A DNA stretch of 64,000 bases, from assembly GCA_020091685.1 (NCBI GenBank), contig CM034591.1, forward strand, positions 14,724,043-14,788,042, read 5' to 3'. The DNA comes from Lutjanus erythropterus. Lineage: Eukaryota; Chordata; Actinopteri; Lutjaniformes; Lutjanidae. A program made the position numbers and the translations under genes. This document shows, piece by piece, positions 19,694 through 32,708 of the stretch; the stretch's first letter is position 1; every line of letters begins with the position of its first letter. The notes beneath the pieces were generated by a model. The model was not told the DNA's origin. It was given only the letters and a program-made list of their open reading frames with translations, and ran no database searches.

Positions 19694-22600
19694 TCGGGAC
19701 CACTCAAGACATGGCTGAGCACAAATACACACTCATCTAATGCACACTCAGTCTCTCTTGCTCTCTTTCTGTCTTTTACCCATCAGCGCTCTCTATCTTA
19801 CTGTATGCCTCCATCTCCGTTTCCCCTCATCCTGAAATCTGCAGGTGCAGTGTCAGCAACTTGCAGTGTCATCATCAGGACTTGCATGCCAACAGCGCTA
19901 AGAGAGGAGAGGAGCTACAGTGCAAAAGAAGGTAGAAAACACTAAAGAAATGCAGTGCAATACAGAAAAGAGAGTAATGCAGCAATGTACAGGAGCTCTT
20001 AAAACAATGACTCAAAGTTCACACAGAAGGAGTGCAAATGTTCATGGTTTAGTTGTGTATGAACTTTAGATTTTGTACTGAAAAGTGTCTGGATCTAATA
20101 TGAGAGAAGTGGCAATCACAGTTGCTGGAGTATTTAGTTTTCCATTAACAACAGATAGCTACATGAGGAATGATAAACTTATGTCTATCTTGAACAAAAC
20201 AGTGTCTAAGAGGGTCAAACAAAAAGTTGCAATAGTGTGTATGAATATGAATATGAATAATAGGAAAGATGGTGAGACACAGGAGAATGGATGGATGGAA
20301 AATGGGAGAATTTTGTTAACAAGTTATACTGTATGTTATAGTGGCAGGCAGATACTTGTGGTAAGGTTTCTAAAGGTGCCAGCATACTCCAACTAAAGTG
20401 TTTGTTGGATGATCAAAAAACATTTGAAACCCCTTCCAGTCTTTACAACATCAGCTCGAAACATCACTTGTGGATGTGCAATTAAGGGAGCTACAGTGTG
20501 CAGATCTGGTTTCATGCTTTCATGCTGTTTTCTATTGGTCCAGCACCTGCTTTCAATGGTATTTGGATGTGCGTGACTACGATGCATCAAAGCCCCCTCC
20601 ACTCACACCTTTATGACACTGGAATTGGGCAGGAGGTGAGGGGGGCTGTGTCTGACAGTTTCGGTAACTTTCAGAAAACAACGATCCAACTATATCTGTC
20701 ACTGTATGCATGAACAACTGAGCTGAACACTATGAGCGTCTTAAAGGTGAGACTTTCTGAAAAAGTACACAGTTTTCCCCGTATTTAAACTGTAGTATTT
20801 TCATATCTCACACCTCTGTGATGGCTCTTGACAGCCTTCAAGTGTGGCTTTTGTGGTCAGACTGTCATGGAGTTACAGTGCCCAGCCTGTCCATTCTCAT
20901 TCCCAAGTCCTCAAATACCAACCTTTTAACACACCCCTGATGACTCATACAGGTGCATAAGGTACTCTTTAGCGACTGTATGAGATGTGCTAGGCTCTCA
21001 ACTAAACGTTAACGTTAAGTACCTTACGTGACTTTCATCTTGCGACTTGCATAATTTATGTCACATGTTTGTAAGTATGCAACATAACATACTTATTTAA
21101 ACCCAAATTATGACCCTTTCTTAAACCTATCCAAACTGCATCAGTTTCATAAAATTAACCACATGTTAAGAAGTCTTTCTGGCAGCCTGTCATACAGCTG
21201 TTCAAGGGTACGTTGTGCATCAGTGTGAGACCCAGAGGGATGTGAAAAAGCAGCATGGGTATTTGGTGAGCTGGCCTGAGAACAGGTTGACTCAGCCTAC
21301 TTGGGAAAAACCTTTGCCAGAGTCCTGGGAGAAAGATTCCAGAAGATTATCGAACGAGGCCAGGGGGCTGACACTGGCCCAAAACCAGCCCAAGCACTAG
21401 AGCTGATTCTCAGCCCACACATCCCAAGTCTACAGGTGGAAACTTGGTCATTCTGTGCTAGAACACAACCTAGTGAGCTGACAGCTGCAATCAGCCTGAC
21501 TCAGCTGAGTATCTCAAGAACAGCAATTCCAAGGACCTTTGTGTTGAACTGCTCTTGTCTTGTACTAAAAGGGCCTGGTGGATGTTGTTTTGACACCTGG
21601 TAAGGACATCCCTCCCTCTCCATTGCAGGTGTTCAATGCATACCCAACTGGCAGAAGGTGGCAGTAAGTAGGAAGAAGGATTGCGTAGGAATGCCCCAGA
21701 ACTTCTATGGAAAAGGACATTGAGGCTCCTCTCCTCGCTCTTGACTTGAAAATAGTGGGATAGACAGATAGATCAATCAATAAATAGACGGGATACATAC
21801 ATCAATGCATAGAAGATCTTATAAGACTGATTGTTTTGACCCAAACCATGACCTTTCCCTAACCCTAACCGACTGTTTTCTGTCCCGAAACCTACTCAGG
21901 TCTTAACCAGAGTGTCATCACATTATAAGATATAATTAGTTTTTTCAAAGTGCACAGAGAAGAAACAATGCGTACAAATCTCACAAGAGTTTTGCGAATC
22001 TTGGGTGCCCTTTCTAGATACAACCATTTACCATACACATCAGCCTTTATGAACTGCTGAAAGTAGTCAGGTGTTAATGTCGATCAACCGCATCTTAGAT
22101 ACACAAGTGTAGAAAATTTACTGGTAACATACAATAATACTGGAAAACATATAGCCAAATAATTTGCAACGAATGGGCTTCATGTGACTTTGGCCAAGAC
22201 ATAAGATATCACATGTGACTGTTATCTGTCTGCCAATTTGTGAAAATTTATGTGGTGTGGTGTCAGGAGAGCCAACTCTACTAACAACTGTCAGTGTCAA
22301 TGCAATGGCTTTAAATGTGTCATGTACAGTTAGTGAGTTATTGGCTCAAATGTAAAAGGTTTTTTATGGCACCACTTCAGCCTCATCAGGCTAATGGGTC
22401 TAATTTTCATTACCTGAGAGTGGGTGAGTTTTTTTGTTTTTGTTTTTTTTTAACATATCTGGAAGGCTTGGCTTATGTCGGTTTTATGGTTTCTGAGATC
22501 CGCAGAGTTTTAGGGAGGTAGAAGAGAAAGAATAAGAAGACAGAATAAACTGAAAAAATCCCAACAATAATTTTCTCATTTTGTGCTCAGTTATGGTATA

Positions 22601-23700
22601 AAGTAGAAGCTCAGAGAAAGTCTGTTCACAGAGAACACTATAGTGTTAAAAAAAAAAAAGAGCTGTACCAACAAACTATGAAAAACATGACAGCCGGGCA
22701 CAACCATCCATGACATTTGCAATGAAGACACTAACTCTCAACATGTCACTGCTTTAATATTGCTCTTTCTCTTTGTGGTATGGCTATATGATTTGTGTCC
22801 CTCTCTCTCTCCAGCCCAGATGTGAGTGAATGTAAGTCATTAGTGGAGAATGTATTAGGGTGTATCTGGGTCAGGCAGCACACTCCCTATGGCAGTAGCT
22901 GCAGAATCTTGTCATAGTAGACAGCTGTTATATAAGAAACACTAGCTGGCTGGTTCTGCAGAGGAAAAATTGTGCACTGTTAGCACTGTTTGTTGGCCTA
23001 CAACAGCTCATCTCATTGACAGTAGTCATATTTATTTTTTTTTATCTTGATTTTGTTTTGCCACAGACGGTCATAACTTATGCAAGATCAACACTTAAAT
23101 TTTCAAGAATAATAGTTTTACATTGACTCCCCACCGGCTGAGCACACATAAAGGATTACAGCTGTTGACAAATAATAACATAACATCCACTTTCACTTCA
23201 GCTCTTTACCATAAAGTTGCCCCCTTTAACTATCTTTAAGGTTGTGCAAATGATCCTATTCCACACTGTCTGAGTGTTGTATTAGTATATAGTGACATAG
23301 CTTTATGAGACGTAGCTTTATGATAATTTACCCTTCATTATGACTTCCACTTTTGGAACCTTGGTCATCTCCTTTCGTGTTTGCTGTACTTAGATATACA
23401 ATATATATATACTATATGTTGAACTACGTACTATATGTTGAAAAGAAAAAAAAATCTAAAAAGGTTTAAAGATGTTGCTGGGGGACCTATAAAAACCACA
23501 TACTTATAGATACGTATACATATAGTCACACCTTAAGTTTGCTAATTTTACCAAAACACTAGCTAACTAGCTAGCTAATCTACATCAGTTGTTAGCAAGT
23601 TAGTCAGCTTGCATTTTGATTTGTAGCAAAATATATACATCTGATACCTAATGTTAGCAAAACACATGCAAACTAACTTGCTAATCTTCATAAACTCTTT
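19694..23700 (-). other. nhs intron (no exon seen)
   Basis: No supported coding exon. Frames such as 20085-20396 and 21301-21603 (plus strand) have no domain signal and no gene context. Short repeated 'gctaactagctagcta' words occur near 23560-23700. Confidence 0.45.
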
Positions 23701-23715
23701 AACTAACTCAAGATA

Positions 23716-23780
23716 AGACTATACACACATACACACACACACTCTCTCTCTCTCTCTCACACACACACACTCACACACAT
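23716..23780. repeat. (CA)n-(CT)n-(CA)n compound microsatellite
   Basis: A CA tract, a CT tract and another CA tract follow one another without a gap. Confidence 0.9.
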
Positions 23781-25882
23781 ATTTTATTTTAATATTATGA
23801 TACAGTGCCATAGTGTAACATAAGCACAGTGACACAATCATCACATTTTTGTCTGAATTAAAAGTAACTGAACAGTACAAACAGAAACAGGAACTGAACA
23901 GGTTAATAAAAGGTTCTAAGGGAAACACTGGTGTTCAGACAGTACCTTTGGATCGCACAGGGACACAGCCCAGACCAAGACAAGCCAAAGCCATGGTCAG
24001 CAGCTCTCTACTCTCTCTTCCTCTTTTCCTGGTTTTTGTCTTTCTCTGTTGCTCCTTCCTTTCCCCTGCAGACTCCCAATCATTTGTCTCCTGACAATGG
24101 CACCTTATTCACTCCTGCAGACCTTTCTAAAACATTCCTGTGCAAGTCCAACATCCAGACTAGCAACATCTGCAGACACAGACCCTCCCCCTCCACCTCG
24201 TCACCCACCTGCTGTCCCTCCCTGCTCACTCCTCTCTTCAGCTGACCCAACACATCACTGAAAAGAATTTGTTTTTCTTCCGACATGTGGACGTTTGACT
24301 TTGGCCTTGCCAAGAGCTTCATGGCACTCACAAGGCATGATGCACCTATGCTTCGTCACCAAGTCATACACTTCTCTGTCCCGTCAATGTTGTCTCTATG
24401 AGTCACCCCCATCCGCTGGTGTCAGATGGTAGGATCCTGCCTGGGCATGGCCTGTCCCTGACCGTAATCTCTTTATGATGCAGTAATATGTGGAGGGAGG
24501 GGAGGGGAGGGGGGTTCAGCCACAAAGTATTAATGTATTAATCCACCACATGCTGGGAATATGTATCACGTGTTCAATCCTTCTATTGCTGCCACCAAAG
24601 AGCGATGATCGATGGGTGTGTGTGAGTGAGAACTCCTGACTTTGTGTGTGTTTTTATAGTTAAACATCTGATCTGAAGTTAAAAACAAGTTTTTGACCAA
24701 ATTGGATACTTCAGGCCATGTTTTGAAAAAATGAAAGAAAATTATTCTCAATATTATTCGTTGTCCTCATCGAGGAAACTTTGTCTTTGTACACACTGAT
24801 TATGAGGAGTCAACATCCCCATGTGGTTGCAAAATAAACAGCATGACACACACGCACACACAGACAGAGACAGAGAGAGTGTACGAGCACCCTGCCCGGT
24901 AATCTGCTGTAATCTGGAGCTCTGGCAGTTCACTGACTTTGGAGTAGAGCTGGTGGAGCTGGCAGTCTGCTCGAGGAGCTTTCAGCCTCCCGCCGTGGCC
25001 GGGAACGACACAGACACACCGAAAATATCCGCATACACATGCAATCCCACCACGTGTCCGCACACGCTTCGCTGCAGTGGTCAACATCAGCACCGACAGA
25101 GGGGAACATGGCCGAGAATATTAAACGTACGGATGTTCCTCCTTGTGGTTTGCCTCAGTTTATTTACAGCAGTTTGTCTAAATAGCACTGCTGGGAGGCC
25201 TTTAATAGCTTGTCGTCCCAGGGGTTGTTTGTCAGTTGTGGTATTGAGTGATCTATGAAACATCAGGGCCGGATCACAGACCTTTCAACCACATATGAGC
25301 CTTGTCGTAACCTGAGCTTCTTGCATAGGACCCTAATGGCTCGTCCTGCCTGAAGAGCTTAGGCGAAATCACTTTCAGCATCATCTTTTAAGTCACTTAA
25401 AACACACTTACAGACTTGTTTTCATGTGGGGATCAGGCACAATAATTTCAGTTTGAACTCTCTTGCATTGATGCTTATGTACCATAACCGAAGTCGCATA
25501 GATAATAAATAAATATACCAATGCCAAACAACTTATTTATGTTAAGCACAAATATTACAGACAGTTTGCTCGCCAGTACATGTTACTGATGATTCTGAAT
25601 GGGAAATTTTAAAATGTTAATACTGAGGGGGACTGAGAGTACCAGAGTGTAAAGCATGGTTGTAGAAATCATGGAAAACAAGCGCAAATTTGCAACAGCT
25701 GCAATGCACATGCATCCCTGTGTGCATGCATTAAAAAGCACACACCACCATGTGACACCTGTGGCTGTGGTGCAAGGAATGGGACTGAGTCACACCAATA
25801 GAAAAATGAACTCTGCCAAAACCAGTGGTGCCTCCCACAAGAGTCTGCAACTAATGGTTCATCAGTTGTGAAAGAGCCGTAG

Positions 25883-25922
<40 letters not shown>

Positions 25923-26512
25923 GGGGGGTTACTAATGAAAAATGAATTTTGCTGATCATAATGATACCTCCCACAAAAGTCTACAACTAACAGTTCATTA
26001 GTTACGTGGATCCATTCAGAAATTGTGCACTTTTTTGCAGTATGCCCCTCTCATTAACTTGCCCCCTTTTTACCAGTTGGCATGAACACAAACACACACA
26101 CACTTCAGCCTCCTAGGGCGAAAGCTGTATCTGCCAGAGGGTGGGAAATTTTTGTGGACTGACCAACTGATACCCTACAGAGGCAGCTAAAAGGACACTA
26201 CATAACTTGCCTGATAAGCAGTCATTACAAACAGAGAGAGGAGTGCAAACCAGGCATCCACAGGAAAAAAAAAAAATATTTTGCTGGTGACACATTTCTA
26301 GCGAAGCACTTTGGTGTGATCGTCAAAACCAAAACAATGTGCTGAAAAATACTAAAATGCTCTGTAGAGTACTGCTGCTGTTTCTTTGTCTCAACAGTGG
26401 TGGCACCAGATTAGTAAAACACTCAAATACAGTAGGTGATTTTTGGGCACTTCCAGTAGATCTGTGTTATTTAGGTACATTAATTTATTTAATCAAATTG
26501 TGACACCCCTAA
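23781..26512 (-). other. nhs intron (no exon seen)
   Basis: No supported exon. The stretch 24880-25060 is less AT-rich, with several CpGs, and could be regulatory; its frames on both strands lack recognisable domains. A (GT)n-(G)n tract sits at 25886-25928. Confidence 0.4.
25886..25928. repeat. (GT)n followed by (G)9
   Basis: About 17 GT units end in a run of nine G. Confidence 0.95.
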
Positions 26513-27002
26513 CAGGGCTCAACAATAAGGATTGCCTGCTTGCCCGGGGCAAGTAAAATGGAGTGTTGGGCAAGGAAATGTGGTAAATCACTTGCCAAGT
26601 GATAAAAAAAAGATAAACTATTGAGCAGCTTTGATAATCGATTAATCATTAAAGTAGTTTTTCATGTAGAATAGCGTAGAATGGTATGGAAATTCCCTGC
26701 TTTTCTTTATTTATCATCATATTAAACTGGATCTCTTGGAATTTTCAGTGGACTAAACAAGACATTTAAAGACATCACCTTGGATACTGAGAAACATTTG
26801 GGCATTTTTCACTATATTTTAAAATTTTATAGATGTTACACCCCTAGATTAAACACGACAGTGAACTTTAATATTTGTTATTTTTTGATAACTTACAATA
26901 AATAAACAATTTGTAAAGGGGCAAGTAAAAATGGACTTTGGGCTTTGACTCACTATCTCAAATGAGCAAGTGAAAAACAAAACCCATTAACATCGAACCT
27001 TG
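26513..27002. mobile_element. hAT-like non-autonomous element
   Basis: The left end is CAGGGCTCAACAATAAGG and the right end, inverted, is CAAGGTTCGATGTTAATGG, imperfect but of hAT style. Near both ends the words 'ggggcaagtaaaa' and 'tttgggc/gttgggc' occur in the same orientation. The middle (about 26630-26830) carries a piece of another dispersed family ('aatcgattaatcattaaag', 'acaagacatttaaagacatcacc'). No transposase. Confidence 0.5.
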
Positions 27003-27231
27003 CATAATAAATATGTATAAAATTCCCCTATTCCTCTCCCCTTGTGTTTCTCTCTCTATTTATCTCTATATTTTTGTCTCTGTCCTCCTTCCTCACAAAA
27101 TTAATAAATCATGCTACCCCCATTCCCTTTTCCCATCTTTCTTCCCCAGCTGCACACCTGCACTATTGTTCAGCCTCCATCCTCAATCCCTCTGTTCTGC
27201 CCCTCTGACCTGCACAACATTCATGTTGTAA

Positions 27232-27234
<3 letters not shown>

Positions 27235-27269
<35 letters not shown>
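27235..27269. repeat. (TG)n microsatellite
   Basis: About 17 TG units. Confidence 0.95.
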
Positions 27270-27271
<2 letters not shown>

Positions 27272-28059
27272 TGTGAGTGACTGTGTGCACATTTCTACAA
27301 GGGTTTGAGGCCTGTCTGTAAGGGCCAGCAGAGGTGAGTCACGGTGTCTGACAATAAAACCGAAAGTCTTATTTATAGCACCGACCACGTCACAGTGAGC
27401 CCGGTGAGCCAGAGAAAATATCAACAACATAACAGCAGGTTAAATGTTCAAGGGATTATTTCCTGGCTCTGCACACGCTGTTTACCCAATATTAACAGAC
27501 TCAGCTCAGAGTGCTCCTGTGCTGCCCCTTAGTGGCACAGCATGCACACTACACACAGTTAGAGTGAATGCTGTAGGTATGTGTGGACTGAAAGTCACAT
27601 TATTGAAGTGCTCAGTGGATTTGTGAGCACCGCCATATGTTTATCACATAGTTCCTATATGTTGTATGAATAAGAAGGGATAATCCAACTGAAAAAACAA
27701 ATCAGTCAAAGTGTGCATACCATAGTACACATCTTAATGGATAAAATAAGGTCACTATTCTATAGAGCAAAACAACATTTTCTTAATGAATAACTGGAAA
27801 TATTGCCACTGCCATTGTAGTAGACCACTCATCCATGCTCCCTTTTCCAATAAAGCTAGGACAGGCAGGTTACTTTGGCTTTTCAGGCTTTAGAAAATGA
27901 TGGCAGTCTAGGTTGGTAAGATAATTGATTGTTGAGTCTCATTTCCAAAACAAGCCACCAGTCTAAAGCATAAGTAATTTCACAACCTGAGAATGAAACT
28001 CAACAGTCAGCTAACTTTGCAGAGTCACTTACAGCATGTTTAAAGGAGGCCTTAAGTCT
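27270..28059 (-). other. nhs intron (no exon seen)
   Basis: No coding exon or recognised repeat. Confidence 0.45.
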
Positions 28060-28697
28060 TTGTGTTAAGCTTAGAGTTGGAGTTAGATGAAAAGATTGAT
28101 ACCACTCTCCTATATATTGTAAATATGCTGCCAGCTGGTTCACTTAGCTTAGCACAAAGGCTGGAAACAGGGAAACCTGGCCAAGAAAAGTCTGGCACAT
28201 AACCCCTTGTAACACCACAATGTGTAGTGTTTACATGTCTGGTTTTCTACAGAAGTGTTAAAACAACACGATACAAAACGTAAAACAATATTGTGTGCTG
28301 CAAACACAATATAACTTGTTAATTAGTGACTTTAAGAGGTCTTGGTAGGTGGATTTTTTAACTTTGGACAGAGTGTGGCCAGCTGTTTTCCCCTGTTTCC
28401 AGTCTTAGCCAGCTAAGCTAAGCTGACCGGCTGCTGGCTGTAGCTTTACATTACCTGACAGACATGAGAGCCTAACTTATCATCTAACTGGGTGCCCTGG
28501 AAGCTCAGCTGGTCAAATGCCCACACCATGTGCAGAGGTTATCAGTCCTCAGCGGCCAGTTTGATTCCAGGCTGTGGCCCTTTGCTGCATATCCTCCATC
28601 CACTCTCACCCTCATTTTCTGTCCATCCAGAGTTGTCCTATCCAATAAAGGCTAAAAAATAAAATTATAAAGAGTAAATTTCCAAAGCATCAAACTA
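28060..28697. mobile_element. percomorph-type MITE, interrupted by a SINE
   Basis: It contains 'gttagatgaaaagattgataccactctc' and, inverted further on, 'gacatgagag…atctaact', with central 'gctaagctaagct' and a right end 'caaactattccttgaa'. The same arrangement is seen in the fuller copy at 38705-39370. A SINE (28491-28668) splits its right arm. Confidence 0.65.
28491..28668 (+). mobile_element. tRNA-derived SINE, nested copy
   Basis: The order is: A box-like aagctcagctgg (28501-28512), B box-like agtttgattcc (28558-28568), 'ggccctttgctgcat', a pyrimidine-rich part, and an A-rich tail (ccaataaaggctaaaaaataaaat). The layout is the same as the SINE at 35711. Base changes in both promoter boxes suggest an old copy. 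Confidence 0.75.
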
Positions 28698-28699
28698 TT

Positions 28700-31215
28700 C
28701 CTTGAACACACAGACATGAGAGTGGTGTCAATCTGTTAATTTCAATCACGGAAAGACAGGGAATATGTGTAGTTACCAAGATGTGTAACTATTTCTTTTT
28801 AAGTTTAATCCATTTTACTTTCATAGCCCAGCTTCACAGATTTGTCTCAGACAACTTTAGCTACAACATCCACAGATCCTCATTTTGCATAAAGAAAAAA
28901 TCTCGGTAAAAGGGGGAGAAAGACCAAATTACAGTTGGGGAACCCCTCTAGGTGTCATACACAAATGTGTAAAGGTGTAATTGGTTACTAAGCATATATT
29001 CTATGTTGCAACTTAAATCTTTAACCTCAGTAAAAAAGTTGCACAAGTAGGCAAACTACAGACACTAATCACTTGCAGAAAACAAAATGAAGTAAAAAAA
29101 AAAAAAGATTGAATTTACATTTTCAATTTCAAAAAAATATTTTGTATCTGTTTGAATAAGGAGTTTATAACCTATATACATAACATTAACGGAACAATAT
29201 GTTTCTGTCAGTGGACATAGTTTTCTTGAGAAAAGCAGCAGCAGCAGGAGATCAATGTTTTATCATCTCATGTTGTTGAAGGGCCTCGTCTCCTTACTCA
29301 ACCTTTCTGAGGATTCTGTATTTCCCCAGTCCTCATCAATATTGCAGCATTGTTCCTAAAGAGGCAGAAATCAGGGAAAGAAATACTGAGAGAATAACGG
29401 AGTCGCGAAAACTACAGGAAAAATGTTTGGTCAATACTAATCCCTGTATCTTTTGTCTGAACAGTGTATTAGTTTGCCGACAAATTAGCATGAATGTACG
29501 CATACACAAAAACAATGTCAGATACAATGTCTGAGGTCAACACAGGGGTCAGATGGGGTCTTTGGGTTTGGATTAAATGTTATGCCTGGTAAGTGACACA
29601 CTCTGCAGTCATCTGCTTGTATAAGTTACTTAGCATGGGTTTTAGTGAATAACCCTGATGGCTAGAATAGAACAAATAAATCACTTGTTTTTATCTGTTT
29701 CCACTGCCGACTGCTTGATCACAAATCAGATAAATGACGTCCTCTGACTGCTCTGTGACACGTTTGGTTAATGCTGTTCAGTAGCAGGTTTCATTGATGC
29801 TGTCCTCTCTGGAACTCTTCATGTCTTTAGTTTCTTTTACAACGTGAAGGTATGGGACCAGATGCCGCTTGGCTAGTGGAAGTCAATTGCCAACAATATA
29901 TTTAAAAGAGACTCATGTTTGTGTCAGGCTGAAATGTAAACATAAATGGTGTCCTCCTTAGCCAAGGTGTAACCTCTCACCCATGAGTAGATGCACGCTT
30001 CCTTCTGTACAATGATACGTTTAGAACGTCAAAGAAAATAGGTCTCACAGCTCACAATGAGGTGAGGAGTTTTTCAAATATATGAACTATCCCTTTAAAA
30101 CATCATAACACCTTCATGCTGTAATACCTGTGTAACATAACCTCCATGAGGCAGAGTGGGGAATAAATCAACCGCACTCAGTTTTTCATTTTTTATTTTT
30201 ATTTGAGGTGGTCAGCACCAGTAGAATTGTCTTTACTTTACACAACTATACAATACAAGACAAATTTGGTGATATTCTATTTTTTTCTCCTATTTTGAAA
30301 GCCGTGACAAAATAATTGATCCTATGAAGAAGTGCTGTCTCTGTGGCCAAATATTTAGCCTGATAGCTTGTTCCTCAGAGCCACAGAGGTTCATTGTTGT
30401 CCAAAGTAATACAGTTAAAAACATCAATGAGCCGACACGTACCTTCATTACAATGAACACCGGCACTGTTGTTCATATTTGAGTCAATCTCACAAACACA
30501 ATCCCGCTGACATAAGTACTCACTAGTGCACATTAATCCGTAGCTGAAAATAGTTCCAAACAAATGCACTATTTACTTTGTTTGCCGCAGTACAATTTAC
30601 TGAGCTCTTTAAAAAAAACATGAAAGCTGCCCTCAGTGTCTTCAGTAGGAATGAATGGGCTGGGGGCTGAGAGCCACAGACAGTTTCCATTGGTGTAGAT
30701 TTCAAGGGAGGATGGAGGGGACAGTTCAGGCCCAGTAAAACATTAAAGTTGCAGTGGAATTTTATTTTGACAGTATATTCCATTATGTTTTAAATTGTCA
30801 CTTGACATATTAGTTCTGTATTTTCCTGTAGATAAATATATTTCAACTATAAATTGAGACAGAAAGGGCACAAGTTGGTGCATTAAAAAATACTAGAATG
30901 CAGGAAATTAAGTGTTTGATGCTTCTCTTGGAGGTTACTACGTGTTGATGAAAACAGAGTAACATGCAGTTGTTTTTGATCTTTTCATGAGATTTGTTGA
31001 CAATTAGAAAAATACAGAAAAATGGTAGTGTTATCCTTAAAGCCCACAAACAGCTTACCGTTCTCCTAACTATAGGGTAACTCCACGTAGTCTACAGCAG
31101 TTTAGTTTACAGTGGGCGTCTTGTTTTCATTTTCCTCCAACATAAGATCTGATATCATCTCTGTATAGACCGGCGGCAGGAGGGTGGGAAGAAATGCCAC
31201 CATCATGCCAACAAT
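28700..31215 (-). other. nhs intron (no exon seen)
   Basis: AT-rich sequence without a supported exon or a clear repeat end. Confidence 0.45.
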
Positions 31216-31226
31216 GATGGTGGCAG

Positions 31227-31308
31227 AGTGTGTGTGTGTGTGTGTGTGGTTTCATATTGTTCTCTGTGTGTGCTTGTCAAACAGACTTCTGCCAGCATTA
31301 TCCTCTGT

Positions 31309-31365
<57 letters not shown>

Positions 31366-31398
31366 CGCGCGTGCGCGTGCGTGTATATGTGTGTGTTT
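31227..31398. repeat. (TG)n with GC-rich alternating core
   Basis: Tracts at 31227-31248 and 31311-31398. Within the second, 31360-31384 is alternating purine-pyrimidine with several CG steps (gtgcgtgcgcgcgtgcgcgt), a strong Z-DNA candidate. Confidence 0.95.
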
Positions 31399-31701
31399 GT
31401 AAATGCTTCAGCCATGTTGGTGGAATGGCACGAGACAAGACATCGCCCATGTTATTTTTAACTGCGTGTCTCCATGGAAACCGGCACATATGCGGGGAGG
31501 GGGGTGATCTCCTGCTGTGCGTGTGTTGAGGAAGACTCCTACTGTTGGTCATAGTGTGAATGGGAGTGTGTGTGTGTGTATTTACAGGTACAGGCATGTA
31601 TGTGTGTGTGAGAGTCTAATAATTGTTTCTTATTTGTTAATCCAACCTTTCAAATTAAAGTGTGTATTTTTACATTGGTACTTTCTACATTAGTTTGTAA
31701 T

Positions 31702-31733
31702 TTGTGTGTGTGTGTGTGTGTCTGTGTGTGTGA
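31702..31733. repeat. (TG)n microsatellite
   Basis: About 16 units with one interruption. Confidence 0.9.
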
Positions 31734-32459
31734 AGATATGTCACATCTGAGACAGGGAGAAGGGAAGGGAGGGGAAAGGGCTTCTGAGGCAACTGAGGAA
31801 ACACCAACGTGCCGTACCTGACGACAGGAGGGGGTCTGCTGCTGCTACCTCAACCTGAAATAACCCAAGCTGGGCTACGAGTTCACTAAACACATCACCG
31901 ACCAAATGTCACCTGCCTTGTCTCAATACGTGCAGATGAGCTGTGACTTAGCTACCATTTATAAACTGTGAATTACTGATCTGCTTTTGGCCACTTTCCT
32001 TAAAATAGAACACCTATGCACTGAAACCTCCATTTAAAAAGTTAAAGCTGTGACACGGTAATGTAATTTGTAGATCATTTTCAATCCAGGAATAAAAAAA
32101 TCCACAGGATGCAGTTATTTTGGTCCTGCGTGTCTGGCATCATCAATACTGACTCTTCATTATTTATAATTAATGGATCAATGAGCCTACAGTGACTAAG
32201 ATGTTCCTCTGTTGTCAGGTTGTGGGGGAGGTTTATATTGGGTGAGGACATTCTTCTATAGCTTTAGAAACCATCCAAGAGTTATCAACTGAGTGAATGT
32301 AGTCGTTTCTATGGAAACAACTTAAAGATTAAAGCTGTGAAGAGTGAGAGCCATGCCAGAGTGATTCCCATAATGCCTTGTGCCTGGGGATCTCAGGGAA
32401 AGAGAGAGAGAGAGAAAGAAGAGAGAGACAGACAGAGTGGGACACAGAGGCAAAAGAGG

Positions 32460-32480
32460 GAGTGTGTGTGCGTGTGTGTG

Positions 32481-32527
<47 letters not shown>

Positions 32528-32553
32528 CAGCGTGTGTGTGCCAGCGTGTGTGT
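32460..32553. repeat. (GT)n with imperfect minisatellite end
   Basis: A GT tract with CG interruptions, ending in three copies of a unit like 'gtgtgtgtgccagc'. Confidence 0.9.
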
Positions 32554-32658
32554 TTGCCAGCTCTAGAGGTGCTGTGCTACAAATCCCTGCTCTATTGTGA
32601 CAGCTCACATGACCAAAGACACCAAACTCAGCATCTATGCACAAATATAGTATGTGCG

Positions 32659-32663
<5 letters not shown>

Positions 32664-32705
<42 letters not shown>

Positions 32706-32708
32706 ACA
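32664..32708. repeat. (CA)n microsatellite
   Basis: About 20 CA units with TA interruptions. Confidence 0.9.

Noticed and set aside
20385..20760. Possible transposon near 'aaggtgccagcatactcc'
   Set aside because: No matching inverted end could be found.
21855..21875. Interstitial telomere repeat (ccctaaccctaacc)
   Set aside because: Only two units; chance or the common 'cctaaccctaacc' wording of fish repeats.
24080..24331. 83-codon minus-strand frame as another alternative nhs first exon
   Set aside because: No donor in the required phase that I could defend and no resemblance to NHS-family N-termini.
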